Origin: Amphiura filiformis
Taxonomy: Eukaryota; Echinodermata; Ophiuroidea; Amphilepidida; Amphiuridae
Reading direction: 5' to 3'
Length of the DNA: 64,000 nucleotides
Assembly (NCBI RefSeq): GCF_039555335.1
Contig: NC_092635.1
Location: 53,387,755 to 53,451,754 of the forward strand
Both the position numbers and the translations under genes were made by a program. The notes beneath the pieces are model-generated. The model was given only the letters and a program-made list of their open reading frames with translations. It was not told the DNA's origin and searched no databases. Position 1 is the stretch's first letter; the number at the start of each line of letters is the position of its first letter. Shown piece by piece: positions 32,288 through 43,048 of this stretch.

Positions 32288-33308
32288 ATTATTGACAGAA
32301 CCAAGGCCCTATATGTGCTGGTTTCTCAAAGCTCTCATGCCATGTGTAGAGGACATGCCAGGCTTCATAGCTAATGTTGCATGTACATTACTTTATTTTT
32401 ATATGGCCAAATCTCTAAATCATCCAATCAAAAATGAAAACCAAAAAGTTTAAAGCTTTCAAAAATTGCTGTTTTGCAAAATGAGACAAAAAACCAAGTC
32501 CTGTAAATAGTTTGCATGACTCATCCCAATATTATCCGTCCCTGTAGCCATGGTAACCAAACTTTGAGAAACCAACCCTTTGCATCTTGCCCTTCAAACT
32601 TTTTACCAAATAACCTTGGTGTATAACCACAATGTCTTCTATGCACATACTAATGAGATGATGAATAAATACAAATTTGTAATAAAATAACAGATTTCTG
32701 TGTTGACTTTGAATTATTTGTATTAATAAGCCTATACTATAGCAGCCAATCAGAAAATTGGTTGCAAAATAAGCGGTGTATTGATAATGTATAATTGCAT
32801 TCAGTCACACCCATGCTTTTTAACACGTTCACATCACATAGCTTTTTCAGACACTTTCAGGGAATTACTAGTGTAGTCAGGGGCGTCGCTAGACCAATGA
32901 TTCGGGGGTGTACAGCATGTTTTGCCGACGGAAATATTTTGTAATAGATTGTAATTGTAAATTGTAGACCCAACATTTTTTTAGCTGCGGGTAGCAGCTC
33001 TATAAGTCACCATGTCTCTCCGTTAGTCCGTCCGTTAGTAACAAACGCTAAAAAATGCTGTTACGTCAACATCGTTTGTCGCATGGCTATGGTACTTGGT
33101 GAGGGGAGGGCCTATACCGCCCCATACTGAAAAAAGAGTTTCAGTCCCGAAATATGCTAATTAGGTAATTAAAGGGGCATTACACGATTTTCAACAATTT
33201 TCTGCATTTTTGAAATTTAGATTTTTTGGATGCACATACTCTTCTGGCATTATTTGCATCAACATCGTTTGTCGCATGGCTATGGTACTTGGTGAGGGAG
33301 AGGGCCTA
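32288..33308. other. Intergenic with partial repeats
   Basis: A GGGGCGTCGCTAG block at 32880-32892 resembles one terminus of the hAT-like CAGGGGCGTAGCC family. A 33-bp sequence ending in GCATGGCTATGGTACTTGGT occurs at 33071-33103 and again at 33263-33295, just before the minisatellite. No exon recognised. Confidence 0.45.
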
Positions 33309-33905
33309 TAGGGCAATTAAGGGAAATTTGGGAAAATGGGGGAAATTAAGGGCAAATTCAGGTGAATTAATTGAAATTGTGGGCAATTAAGGGAAATTGG
33401 GGAAAATTGAGGGGAATTAAGGGAAAATTGAAGAGAATTAAGGGAAATTGAGGGAAATTCAGGTGAATTAAGGGAAATTGGGAACATTGAGGGAAGTTAA
33501 GGGAAATTGAAGAGAATTAAGGGAATTTGAGGGAAATTGACAAGAATTAAGGGACATTTGGGGAAATTAAGGGCAATTTTGGGGAAATTCAGGTGAATTA
33601 ATTGAAATTGTGGGGAATTGGGGAAAATTGAGGGGAATTAAGGGAAATTCAGGTGAATTAAGGGAAATTGACAAGAATTAAGGGAAATTTGGGAAAATGA
33701 GGGGAAATTGAGGGAAAATTGGGAACAGTGAGGGAAGTTAAGGGAAATTGAAGAGAATTAAGGGAAATTAAGGTGAATTAAGGGAAATTGACAAGAATTA
33801 AGGGAAATTTGGGGAAATTGAAGGGAATGGGGGAAATTAAGGGCAATTTTGGGAAAATTAAGGGAAATTCAGGTGAATTAATTGAAATTGTGGGCAATTA
33901 AGAAA
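33309..33905. repeat. Purine-rich minisatellite (GGGAAATTNAGG-type)
   Basis: About 600 bp composed of AATTAAGGGAAATTG, AATTGAAGAG and AATTCAGGTG variants. Nearly every base on this strand outside the AATT cores is a purine. Higher-order repetition is visible, since the order AAGAGAATTAAGGG / CAGGTGAATTAAGGG recurs several times. Confidence 0.9.
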
Positions 33906-34012
33906 TCGGTTTCCGAACACTTGCGATGTCAAGACGCTTTTTTCCGAAAATCGTTTGGACATCAAAAGTGTCCGAAATCGGTTTCGAACACTTCGATGTC
34001 AAGACGCTTTTT
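33906..34012. repeat. Short tandem duplication
   Basis: A block of about 45 bp containing AATCGGTTTCCGAACACTT and GATGTCAAGACGCTTTTTTC occurs twice (33904-33946 and 33976-34015). Confidence 0.75.
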
Positions 34013-34327
34013 TCATATGTAAAAACTTCAAAATTTATAATCTGCCCAAAAGTGTCTCCTTTTGACATGACACATCACATATAGGCTTTAATTTTGTTGA
34101 TTTTACCAAATTTATTTACTAGTAATGAAATTGTACTTTTAAATTATCTCATTAGGGGTTTTTTTTATCAGACAGGGTATGCATTTTTGTAATTGCTTGT
34201 CCAAAATAACCCATGATTCATAAGACAAGTCGAGGATTTTTCCACAAATCTACTTCTGAGTTTGCCGGTTGATTTTTGATGAAAATAGTAAGTTTAAAAA
34301 AAATTACTACTAAAATGTTTGGGATGT

Positions 34328-34480
34328 TCATAAGGGTGTGAGTGAGTCCCGGGATTTTTTTTTTAATGTATTTATTTTTTCGGTTTTGTAGTATCCCTTT
34401 TTTGGTTGCAATTTCGGGTACCCGGTTACCCGCTCGAAAAATGCGCCGGGTACCCGGGCACAAAATTACACCCCTAGATG
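34328..34480 (-). mobile_element. hAT-like terminus with CCCGGGTACCCG words
   Basis: Read on the minus strand it begins TAGGGGTGTAATTTTGTGCC and continues with GGGTACCCG/CGGGTAACCGGG repeats. A TAGGGGTG start plus subterminal palindromes is typical of one hAT subgroup. The opposite end was not found. Confidence 0.5.
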
Positions 34481-34543
34481 TTCAGTTGGACGAGGACAAT
34501 CTTTTTTTCTGGTCCTGGTAAAATACTTTCCATCGCTTCATAC

Positions 34544-34747
34544 TATACTAAAATGCAGCAAACCTTTGACGAGCGCGACTACCGTGATGTTGCAATTCGG
34601 CGCTAACAATGCGTACGGCGCAGTTCATTCATAAATTTCCACTCAGCAACAACATATCGCCTTAGCAGCCAATCAGAGACAAGTGCGTGCAACGCAGTAA
34701 ATACCTTACAATACGCGCTCGTAAAAGGTTTACTGCATTTTAGTATA
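34544..34747. mobile_element. TA-flanked MITE with TATACTAAAATGCAG ends
   Basis: 204 bp. The left TATACTAAAATGCAG..AAAC and right GTTT..CTGCATTTTAGTATA are inverted, continuing through GCGCGCTCG-type words. Fits a Tc1/mariner MITE. Confidence 0.85.
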
Positions 34748-34895
34748 AACATGATGAAAAGGTGTTACCCAAAATATTTTGAAATTATGTCGTCACTATT
34801 GGAAGATACATCTTTGCACTTGCACAACATAACAAATGACGACATTTTGTCCTACGGTCCACTGCTCCACATTGAGGTCTACACAGAGAGCCACA

Positions 34896-35136
34896 CGGCC
34901 CTGATTTGGTAAAACGATCTAACTTGAAATTTGGACATTTTGAGATAAATCCATATCTTGGAAATGTGAGAGCGCTCTTTCCATTGGTGATATCCTCAAA
35001 TCACCACCGTGCTTCATTTTATGAGATGTGTTTAATAATTTATTTTATTCAAAAAGAAAAACTTCAAATATTCAAACTTAAAAGCTCTTTTTCTCGATAC
35101 ATTTTCAAGTTAGATCATTTTACCAAATCAGGGCCG
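34896..35136. mobile_element. MITE with CGGCCCTGATTTGGTAAAA ends
   Basis: Inverted arms of about 34 bp (CGGCCCTGATTTGGTAAAA plus CGATCTAACTTGAAA, one mismatch) enclose 170 bp. The 105-residue reading frame over this interval is incidental. Confidence 0.85.
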
Positions 35137-35585
35137 CACAATAAAAAGGTTTTAGATGTTCTTGCCTCCTTGAACGTGCCAATTCTGAATCTTTTCTACT
35201 TTCATAAAATGTGTCAAAATTAATGTCCTCAAATTTTACCAAAGTATTCCTTTCACCCTACCGGTTCAGAAAAAGTACATAAAATGATAAAGTTGCATAT
35301 CTGATTTTTTGAGTTATGTGCAGATCTCACTCAGGGAAATATAACTTACCAGGGTTGTTCCCTCGCTTGGTTTTCAAAGTCAATGAAAAATTCTATGGTC
35401 TTTTTTGGCATGTTCAATAAAGCATTATCTCATCTTCCCTGGCATCTTTCTGCTCATTTTGTGTGAACGGTCCCATAATGCAAAAATGTATGGTCTACAG
35501 GAGTCAAAAACTGACTCGGATTACAATGAAACGGTTCTTAATTTGTTTGTAATGTAGAAATAATAAGTTGGGAAAGGTTTCCACA

Positions 35586-35762
35586 GAACTTATATTAAGC
35601 AGGCACCCAGGCTTGTTTTACCCCATGGTTGCCCAGTTTTGGCTCCTGGTGTATCCAATATTTTACACTGTAAACTATAGGACCAGGAGCCATCTTTGGG
35701 AACAGGACACTGCACAGGAGCTCAGCTCCTGGTCCAGGCATACTTAATATAAGGCCTGACTT
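35586..35762. mobile_element. Element H-related copy 2
   Basis: Shares TTGGCTCCTGGT, GGACCAGGAGCC and AGCTCCTGGTCC words with element H at 29143 and has TTAAGCAGGCACCCAGGC near its left end. Right end diverged. Confidence 0.55.
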
Positions 35763-37100
35763 CTAAATGCTTTGTTAATGTAGGAATTCAGCAAAAAAGG
35801 TCAACCCTACTGACCATGACCTATTTTGTATTAATGTTTCCTACTCACTAACAAAGCATTATAGACAGTGCGACTTATTTTTAAATGATGTCAAGATTCA
35901 AAACTGGCACCCCCAAAATTAACAAAGAACCACTTTCAAAGCTTTTGTGGTGCTCTGTGTAGTAGACCCCTCTAAATTTGCTAACCCTGGCTCCCCAACT
36001 ATTAATTACATTTTACTTCATTGAGACAAAAGAAATTAATCAAAAAAGACACCATCCATCATTAATGTCACTTTTCATGTGGGTATTATTGCAACTTTCA
36101 TTTTAAACATCTTTCATGTCAGTTTATACTTCCATAATTAATACAATGTATGTAGCTTTTATCAATTTCAATTTTTGGATTCAAACAAAGAATTCCTAAC
36201 AAAAAACAAAGTTAAACATTTCCAATGCCTTTTTTATAATCAATTTAAAAGCACTTTTGAAAATGTATCTATATTTTGTTTATCAAGAAATAAAATTAAG
36301 CTAAGATGTTAGAAACCCACAACACAAATATTATGTTTCTAAAGAATATTTACCAAGTAAAAGCAAGAAACTAAATTCTGAAATTATGTAGATTACTTTC
36401 AGCCTAGAAAGTTAGAAAATGTTCATAAAGTATCAACAATATTGAATCAAATTTTCATATAAGCATATTCTGTGTATTGCAGTGAAACAACACATAGTGC
36501 ATAACAGGTGCAACCAAAAACTTTTTATATCATACAATTTTAAAATTTACTGTGCTCAATTTTTTGAGCACATTTTTACGTGTACATCTACAAGTCTGTA
36601 CCAAAACTAATCAGTAAACTTGAATATAACTTGAGCAAATAAATGTTTGCCTTTTTAGTGGCATATTATTTTCACTTCAGTTTCTTTCAACTACACTACA
36701 AAAACAATACATTTTGATATCACAGATTCAGTGGTTTCCACTGATACAAATTAAAACAATAAATACAAGGGAGAGAGGGGAATGCTAGCTCACAAATTCT
36801 CCCTATTTCATCGACCTTGACCTACAAGATCCAAGTGGTAGTTGGGTAAGGTTGAATGAAAGAATACTGTTATATTAATGCTCCCTTTAATTCCTGACTA
36901 ACACAAGCACTTGGATACAGAGCAACGTATTCAAAGAAAGAAAATCACAAACTGTTTCTTATTGAAAATAACAATAACAATAAGTATAAAATTTGCATTA
37001 AACTTTTTTGTCAAAAATACTAGACGATGCTGCCCCTCAAGTTGACAATGACAAGGTGTACTGATGTTTACAAAATGTATGCACACATAACTAGTGGTAC
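35763..37100. other. Intergenic, nothing recognised
   Basis: AT-rich single-copy-looking sequence, with no exons or inverted repeats seen. Part could be CKS1 3' UTR or downstream flank, but the transcript end is unknown. Confidence 0.4.
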
Positions 37101-37300
37101 GAAGGCCTTGTCTTTTGAAAATTGCTGGCGAGTGACAAATCACTCTCCTCAAAACTTGTCAGGTGAGCTGTAGGCGAGTGATTTTAATCACTTGTTACTT
37201 GTAGTATTTATTACACCAATAGTAAGCGAGTGATAACAAGCTCTCCTCAGCTTCATTTTAGGCGAGTGATCGCTCTCGCCTCAAAAGACCAGGCCTGGTT
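37101..37300. mobile_element. Family I element, copy 1
   Basis: Ends GGCCTTGTCTTTTGA and TCAAAAGACCAGGCC. The interior is full of GGCGAGTGAT / ATCACTCGCC-type words. Other copies at 41303 and 57449. Confidence 0.7.
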
Positions 37301-38172
37301 ACGTACTACTACAGGTCCACAAGTCATTGATTGTGCATAATACTGGTGATCATAACTTCATTATTTTGTTGCTGGCTAAGTACTGTAAAAGTGGTATTTG
37401 CAGGTGTAATTTAACGCGATTTTGAGTTATCTCACAAATACATCAAACAAAATCTGTGCATTTTTATTTTTGTTGAGTGCATTAATTAATGCCCTGCGAA
37501 AATATCCACTCATACAGCAAGTTCGCAACCAATTATCAGCAATTGCTTATTGCTGGCATGACAAATTAATTTGACATGATTGAAGAGGTTATCCCATAAT
37601 ACAGTCTAGCGTACTGGATTTATGTTGACTTGTGAGGAAACAACCTATTCAGTATTCATACTTGGAAACATTGATGCATGATAACAGAGCTCTTTATTGT
37701 TTGTAATGTGCAACAAAATATAGAGGCCTTGCAATTGACATAACATCCCGTAAATTTGGCGGACTACTCAAATGCATTCAACAAAAGCATGATTGCAATC
37801 TACTGTGACAGTTCGTCTCACACACATAACCCAGCACTACTATCAAATAGGTTGATGACAACATTTGATTGAATGGACTGCACTCTGCCGTAACTACGGT
37901 GAAGGACACCGGCTCAAATCCTTTGTTTGGAGCCAATCGATAATTTCATGCAGGGCCTCTATACAATTTTGTTAGCCCACAATGACTTCTAAAGGGTGTC
38001 TATCATTCAGCAATGTTACAAGGATACAGGCTTTACTCATATCTTGTCTAGCTTGCAGTACACTGATGGTAACTCAGGAGATGTAGCAAATCATTGATTT
38101 TATAACGTCCAGTATATAAACTTGACCAAGCATGAGAAATTTGTAAAAAACATTAATGGGGGAGTTGTCACT
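37301..38172. other. Intergenic, nothing recognised
   Basis: No recognisable repeat or exon. Confidence 0.4.
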
Positions 38173-38508
38173 TTAAGGGGGTACTACACCCCCTGATAAA
38201 TTGTGACTAATTTTGCATTTTTCTCGAAAAATAACTACACACTGGTATCAATTATGTATATTATAGGGCCAAGGAATCCAATTGCTTCACTGAAATTTCA
38301 GTGATTCAAGACAAGTGGTTCATTATTATAAAAGAAATGATGTACATTCTAGCAGTACCTCTTTTCTTACCATAAATGACGTACCGCTTGTCTTGAGCCA
38401 CTCCAGTGTAGTAACTGGATTCCTTGCCCTTACATAACATTTGTTGGTAATTTTTGAGGAAAATGCAAAACAGTCACAGATTTATCAAGGGGTGTAGTAC
38501 CACCTTAA
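38173..38508. mobile_element. Family D TTAA element, 336-bp member
   Basis: TTAAGGGGGTACTACACCCC and (right) GGGGTGTAGTACCACCTTAA are inverted ends including TTAA. The inner arms are also partly inverted (AATCCAATTGCTTCACTG region against CAGTGTAGTAACTGGATT). Confidence 0.88.
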
Positions 38509-39207
38509 AATCATCCTTGTATCAAACAGAATGTTAAACTTCATTCAACATGCACTTTAGACAAGATCAAGATGTAATGTTTTATCAATAGATAGCACAA
38601 AAAAGGATTGAAAAGACAGTAAACAGGTTCTTTTAGTGTTGAACAAAGTATAACAACTGTTTGGATTTTGTCCTGTTTCTACAAATGCAAGAGGGTACAT
38701 TTGCTGAACTTTATCTGGCTTGTTTATAAAACAAGGATGCAAGTAATGTGGAAGGTGTTTGCAATTGAGCACGTCGAGCTTACTGGGGTATACAATTTTT
38801 TGTAATGACCACGAAATATGCTACTACGGCATCCAATTCCAATATAAATCCGGAATACTTGCTCAGTACTAATGCTCACATTGAACAGATCCAAAAAAAC
38901 TTGCATTAAGAATTTTAGACAAAAAGCAAAAATGCAGATTCATTTTCACATCTTGTATTCTTTAGGCACACATGATGTTCTTGACTTCATCATCTTCTCT
39001 TTCGCGCCAACATCCTGATTGGCGGCAGAAAATATAATATACATATCTGTCCTTGTAAATATAATTTACACATTAGTTCCTGTACAAGATATTATATATA
39101 CATGGTTACATTATATACAGGGGGACTAGGAATGTTAGTTCCTGAAGTGATGTGAAGGGACATTGTCCTGTGGTCTTGAGTTGGTTGGGGAGGTGGATCA
39201 GTTACTG
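38509..39207 (-). other. Downstream flank / 3' UTR of CKS1
   Basis: Follows the CKS1 stop codon on the minus strand. No clear minus-strand AATAAA close to the stop. Short frames here are not recognised. Confidence 0.45.
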
Positions 39208-41886
39208 TTAGTGCTGCTTGTTCTGTGAGATTTCTGATAGTGGCTGCTGTGGTACTTCTCTTCTGAATAGTAAAATGTGTGGTTCTGAAAAAAGAAAAAG
39301 AAAGCAATTAACAAAAATGAGCGATGAGCTTCATTATCAGTACAGTATAACCCATTAACCCGCATCATAAAATTGTGAAACATGTTTTTGCTTAATCAGC
39401 TAACTAGTGCAATTCAACTCAAAAACTTGGGAATCATAATTTTGGCACACTCAAATTGTGTGGTATAGCACAATGAAAAAAATCCATTTTAGATTGTAGA
39501 TATCTGCTGCATGATTATGGCGTTTCCCAGTCAACTCCCAGCTCATTCTGCAAACCCCAATTTTAGGCATTTTATTTACTACACCCACAAATTTCAACTA
39601 GGCAAGAATTGTATTACCCAGTTGTATAACCACTTACAGGGTTCCTGCACCTTGAAGGACTTTCAAGGTCCAAAAGCATGATTTTCAAGGACTTACCACA
39701 AGTTCCACAACACAAAAATCATGATGCGGCTCTCCATGCGGCACATATTTTACAACGAATGTGACAGCTCCTCTCCACTCCCCAAATTTGGTCAAAATTT
39801 ATACTTGAGTAACATTTAATCTCTCCCTAAAGAAGTCCTTTTCAGAGAGCTGAGCTTTCGAAACTACATGTATAGCAAGTGCCATCTTTGGAGTTCCGAA
39901 AGCTCAGCCCTCTGAAAAGGACTCCTCTGGAGAAAGATTAAATCTTACGTGTTTACCGACCTGATCAAGACCAAGTAATTTCAAATCCCAAAATTATACT
40001 TTATAATTTAATTAATTATAGAAAAAATATTAAATTCGTGAACATCGTGGAACAGTCAACTACGCTTGTTACTCCGTGACTAATCATGCTAACTACACAC
40101 GCAGTACAACGCTACTCTCACGCGTCCATATTAGCGAGGCTATCTCGTGCATAACTGCTTACCATGCACAGCCAGTCCAGCCACGCAAAGAGTATGTTCC
40201 ACGATGTACACAAATTTGATAATTTTTTCTATAATTGGATTTGATACAGCTACATAAATTATAATGCTTTACAAATCTGTTTCGCAAGGCCACAGGGCCT
40301 CATGTGCTTCTGAGGAGTGAGGCACTGTGGCCTTACGAAACAGATTTGTAAAGCATTATGTAGCTGTATCAAATCCAATTTATTATAATTAATTAATTAT
40401 TTAGCTCCCATTTTTGGTTGACTTTACCTTTGGATGATTTCAACCATCTTGGATATCTTGATCTACTTACTTTATTTATAGATCTACTAGTAGGTAAAAA
40501 AATTCCCAATTTTTAAGGCCTTGAATTAAGGTTTCAAATTCAAGGACTTTCAAGGACCGTGGGAAGGACACTGCAAATCTCATACTAGGAAGTCAGAACA
40601 AGGTGAGGCATTTCTGCCCTGTTACGCATGTACGTACCTGGTTCATGCATCATATAATGAACCCATCCTTGACTCTGTTGAACTCCAATTCCCCTCCATT
40701 CTCCTTCTGACATCAAATGTGACTTTGGCACCAGTTTGGCTATATCCTTTGGCAACATCACATGCCTGTGAACAAGATGAAATCATGACATTTGAATACA
40801 ATGTAAAACTAAATAAAACTCTTTACTTTATCGGATCAAAACATTCTGCTAATACTATATAATACTATAAATAGTGTTAGTCCACTCATTTTCTCCGATG
40901 GTCCCGCACATGCTGCAAATGTTCCGTTTACAAATGAACAAATTTTGTGTATGGTAGTAAAAATACTTGCTCCCAACAGTTAGTCGAGTATTTGATAAAA
41001 ATATGCAAATCTTGCTCAAAAGATACAGTTGACTCATCGAAACAACTTCATGGAATTTCAACATAACCTCTGCTGGCAGGCTAGCTAGCCTCTGGTGTAA
41101 AAATTGTACCGCTGGCGCTGTCCGACTAAAAAACCATATGATAGTAAAGTACTCCAGCATCAAATTAAATGTGTAACTATCTTGTGCAAATTCAAAGCTA
41201 GCATGGCTAGAGAGTTCAAAGCTAGAGAGTAACCTTTGGCCAGGCTCCATGGGCTCAGCGTTCAGCAAATGCTTACAAATACAGCTTTACCAAGGGCAAC
41301 GGCAAGGACTGCCTTTTGAGAAATTTGACATGAGGAGAGCGAGAGCAATCACTCTGACTCTCCTTAAATCTGATATACATATGTGTAGGAGAGTGATTTT
41401 TAGCTCTCCTTGAAGGCTCCAGAAGAGCTACTTACTCTCCTGCAAATTCCAAAAGACAGTCCCTGCTTTACCCCCCACACCAATAATACGATGACAAATG
41501 TTTCTTACGTCTATCTGTCGGTAGGAATCTTCATCAGATAAGCAAGTGAACATGTGAAGTCGAGCAACATCACCAACTTTGATAAACGTGCTTGGGGGTT
41601 TCTTTTACAAAACACTACATTTTTTCTAATTTGGACATTTGGCAGCAGCGACGACTGATGATTGAACATGATTTAGGCACTATCATGACTATTATATCAT
41701 GTATATGCACGGCCATGTCACAATCATGACAATGCATGAATGGTCATTGATTGAACATGTTGAATGAATGTCGTGTCGTCGAAATGAAAATTTTTATCTT
41801 ACGAAAATGTCTAACTCACAATCTTACCTGTATTCATATTTCTCGTCTGTGTATTTGTCAGAATAGTAGATATTTTTTTGAGACAT
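39208..41886 (-). CDS. CKS1: Cyclin-dependent kinase regulatory subunit (CKS1/CKS2 family)
   Basis: CKS proteins dock CDK-cyclin complexes onto phosphorylated substrates and, for CKS1, help SCF-SKP2 bind p27. Minus-strand exons 41886-41828, 40765-40638 and 39284-39208 (GT-AG introns, phases 2 and 1) encode 87 residues. The protein opens [20 protein letters not shown] and continues [20 protein letters not shown]. The phosphate-pocket residues K11, R20, S51, W54 and R71 are all present at the human numbering, as is the hinge HEPEPH at 60-65, followed by ILLFRR. The C-terminal tail ([16 protein letters not shown]) replaces the short Lys/Pro tail of vertebrate CKS1B and makes the protein eight residues longer than human (79). 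Introns are 1062 and 1353 bp and contain MITEs. CKS1 and CKS2 cannot be told apart with certainty, as invertebrates usually have one gene. Confidence 0.95.
39826..39946. repeat. Foldback block inside family J element
   Basis: AAGTCCTTTTCAGAGAGCTGAGCTTTCG on the left pairs with CGAAAGCTCAGCCCTCTGAA then AAGGACT on the right; about 45-bp arms. Confidence 0.75.
40228..40386. repeat. Strong inverted repeat (~60-bp arms) inside family J element
   Basis: TTGGATTTGATACAGCTACA...ACAAATCTGTTTCG and GGCCACAG on the left are matched by CTGTGGCC, CGAAACAGATTTGT and TGTAGCTGTATCAAATCCAA on the right. Arms differ by only a few bases, including an AATTATAATGC/GC difference. Confidence 0.85.
40855..41268 (-). 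other. Unrecognised 137-residue reading frame in CKS1 intron 1
   Basis: Same strand as CKS1, starts [20 protein letters not shown] and contains two Cys-rich spots ([10 protein letters not shown]). No family recognised. Length is above chance expectation for this AT content but not decisive. It may be an old transposon exon or noise. Confidence 0.25.
41303..41466. mobile_element. Family I element, copy 2 (CKS1 intron 1)
   Basis: Ends AAGGACTGCCTTTTGAG and CAAAAGACAGTCCCT, interior with GAGAGTGATTT / AATCACTCTGACTCTCC words. Confidence 0.72.
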
Positions 41887-42080
41887 GTTTGACACAACAG
41901 TTTAGAGAAAAAGGGTTTTGAATTAAAAACAAGCTACCGAGCAGGAGACTCACGACTCGTACGGTGACAAAGACAGGCAGGAAATGATTTGAACTCAGCG
42001 CTGGCGAAAGAAACGAGCAGCTGATTGGTCGGGTGACCTAAATCACTATTTGTGATTGGTCAAGCTGTACCACGTGACTT
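41887..42080 (-). promoter_or_regulatory. CKS1 proximal promoter with two CCAAT boxes and a CHR-like element
   Basis: Upstream of the minus-strand ATG: TTTGAA (CHR core) at 41988-41993, then two CCAAT boxes (seen as ATTGG on the plus strand) at 42024-42028 and 42055-42059, exactly 31 bp apart. Two NF-Y sites spaced by about three helical turns plus a CHR about 30 bp downstream is the known layout of DREAM/MuvB-controlled G2/M genes in animals, a class that includes CKS genes. No TATA box seen. Confidence 0.72.
42024..42059 (-). promoter_or_regulatory. Paired CCAAT boxes (NF-Y sites)
   Basis: GATTGGTC occurs twice (42023-42030 and 42054-42061), identical over 8 bp, spaced 31 bp. Confidence 0.7.
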
Positions 42081-42379
42081 AAATGTACTCACGAGAAATT
42101 TAAAAAGATATATTGATTCCGTATGTCTAACTATAATAAAACCAATTTGATTAAAAATGATTTATATTATAAATATAAGAAATTATTATTTATGACTGCT
42201 GCAAGAACTAATGCATTACAATTTTAAAATAAAAACAGCAAATAAATTTTTAACCAATGAAACTAGCCAATCAGCATTTCCTTATTGAATACTGCAGGCT
42301 GACATTACTTTTTCAAAATAAATCATATTAAGTGGTTCAAAGTTAACAACGGAATCTTTATTAGCCATGCCGTAGTAGG

Positions 42380-42778
42380 CCGGGGGGCACTGGTGTCACC
42401 CAAAGACCCCATATTTTTTTATGAACACATGCTCGCTCCGCGCTGTCACCCGAAGACCCCCTATTTTTCTATTTGATCTGTCACCCAAAGACCCTTACTA
42501 AGTTCAATTTGAACAGCAACTTTCATTTTCACTAATTTTATTCCTTATTTTGAAAAAAACAATGAAATTTGAAGCCATTTAGAACTAGAAATTCGATTTT
42601 CGAGGTTTTTGTGGCGCTGTTTCGGCTCTCACCCAAAGATTCCATTTAAAAAACGGGTCATGTTCTCACCCAATGACCCCCGATATTTTTTTACATTTTG
42701 CTCTCACCGAATGCCTCTTAGTGCGAAAGTGCTAGCCCTACACCTACCATCCATTTCATATTGAAGTGCCCCCGGGCC
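42380..42778. mobile_element. Family K element with CCGGGGGGCACT ends and CACCCAAAGACCC array
   Basis: Left GGCCGGGGGGCACT and right AGTGCCCCCGGGCC are inverted. Between them TCACCC(A/G)AAGACCCC-type words recur about six times, decaying toward the right end (CTCACCCAATGACCCC, CTCACCGAATGCC). Confidence 0.8.
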
Positions 42779-43048
42779 ATAGGCATATGTAGGCTTACGA
42801 TTTCCGTCAAATTTGAATTTAGTTATTCTTTACCTAAAATGCTGAAATAGGGCCTATAAATAATAACTGCCGGGAAGGCTCATGCAGTCATGCTCATTTA
42901 CCGTGTTATGCCGGCCTATGTTAAAAAAATATTAAAAAAATAAAATAAGAAAAAAATCAAAAGTCTAGGCATATAATTCCATAGACTTTCCATTTTTTTT
43001 ATAAAGACTATTTTTCTTTTTGGCAATTTTGTATTCAACCTTTTGTTT
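42779..43048. other. Spacer, nothing recognised
   Basis: AT-rich spacer between two elements. Confidence 0.4.

Larger units (their letters stand above)
39637..40575. mobile_element. Family J element in CKS1 intron 2, itself carrying two insertions
   Basis: Outer parts match the shorter family J copy at 53912-54121 in inverse orientation: CAGGGTTCCTGCACCTTGAA, GGTCCAAAAGCATGATTTTC, ATCATGATGCGGCTCTCCAT, then AATTCAAGGACTTTCAAGGA. The continuity is broken at about 39807-39987 and 40003-40395 by unrelated foldback blocks. CAAAATTTATACTT at 39794 and CAAAATTATACTTT at 39987 flank the first. Confidence 0.65.

Noticed and set aside
34906-35223. 105-residue plus-strand frame as a gene
   Set aside because: It overlaps an inverted-repeat MITE almost completely and has no known domain.
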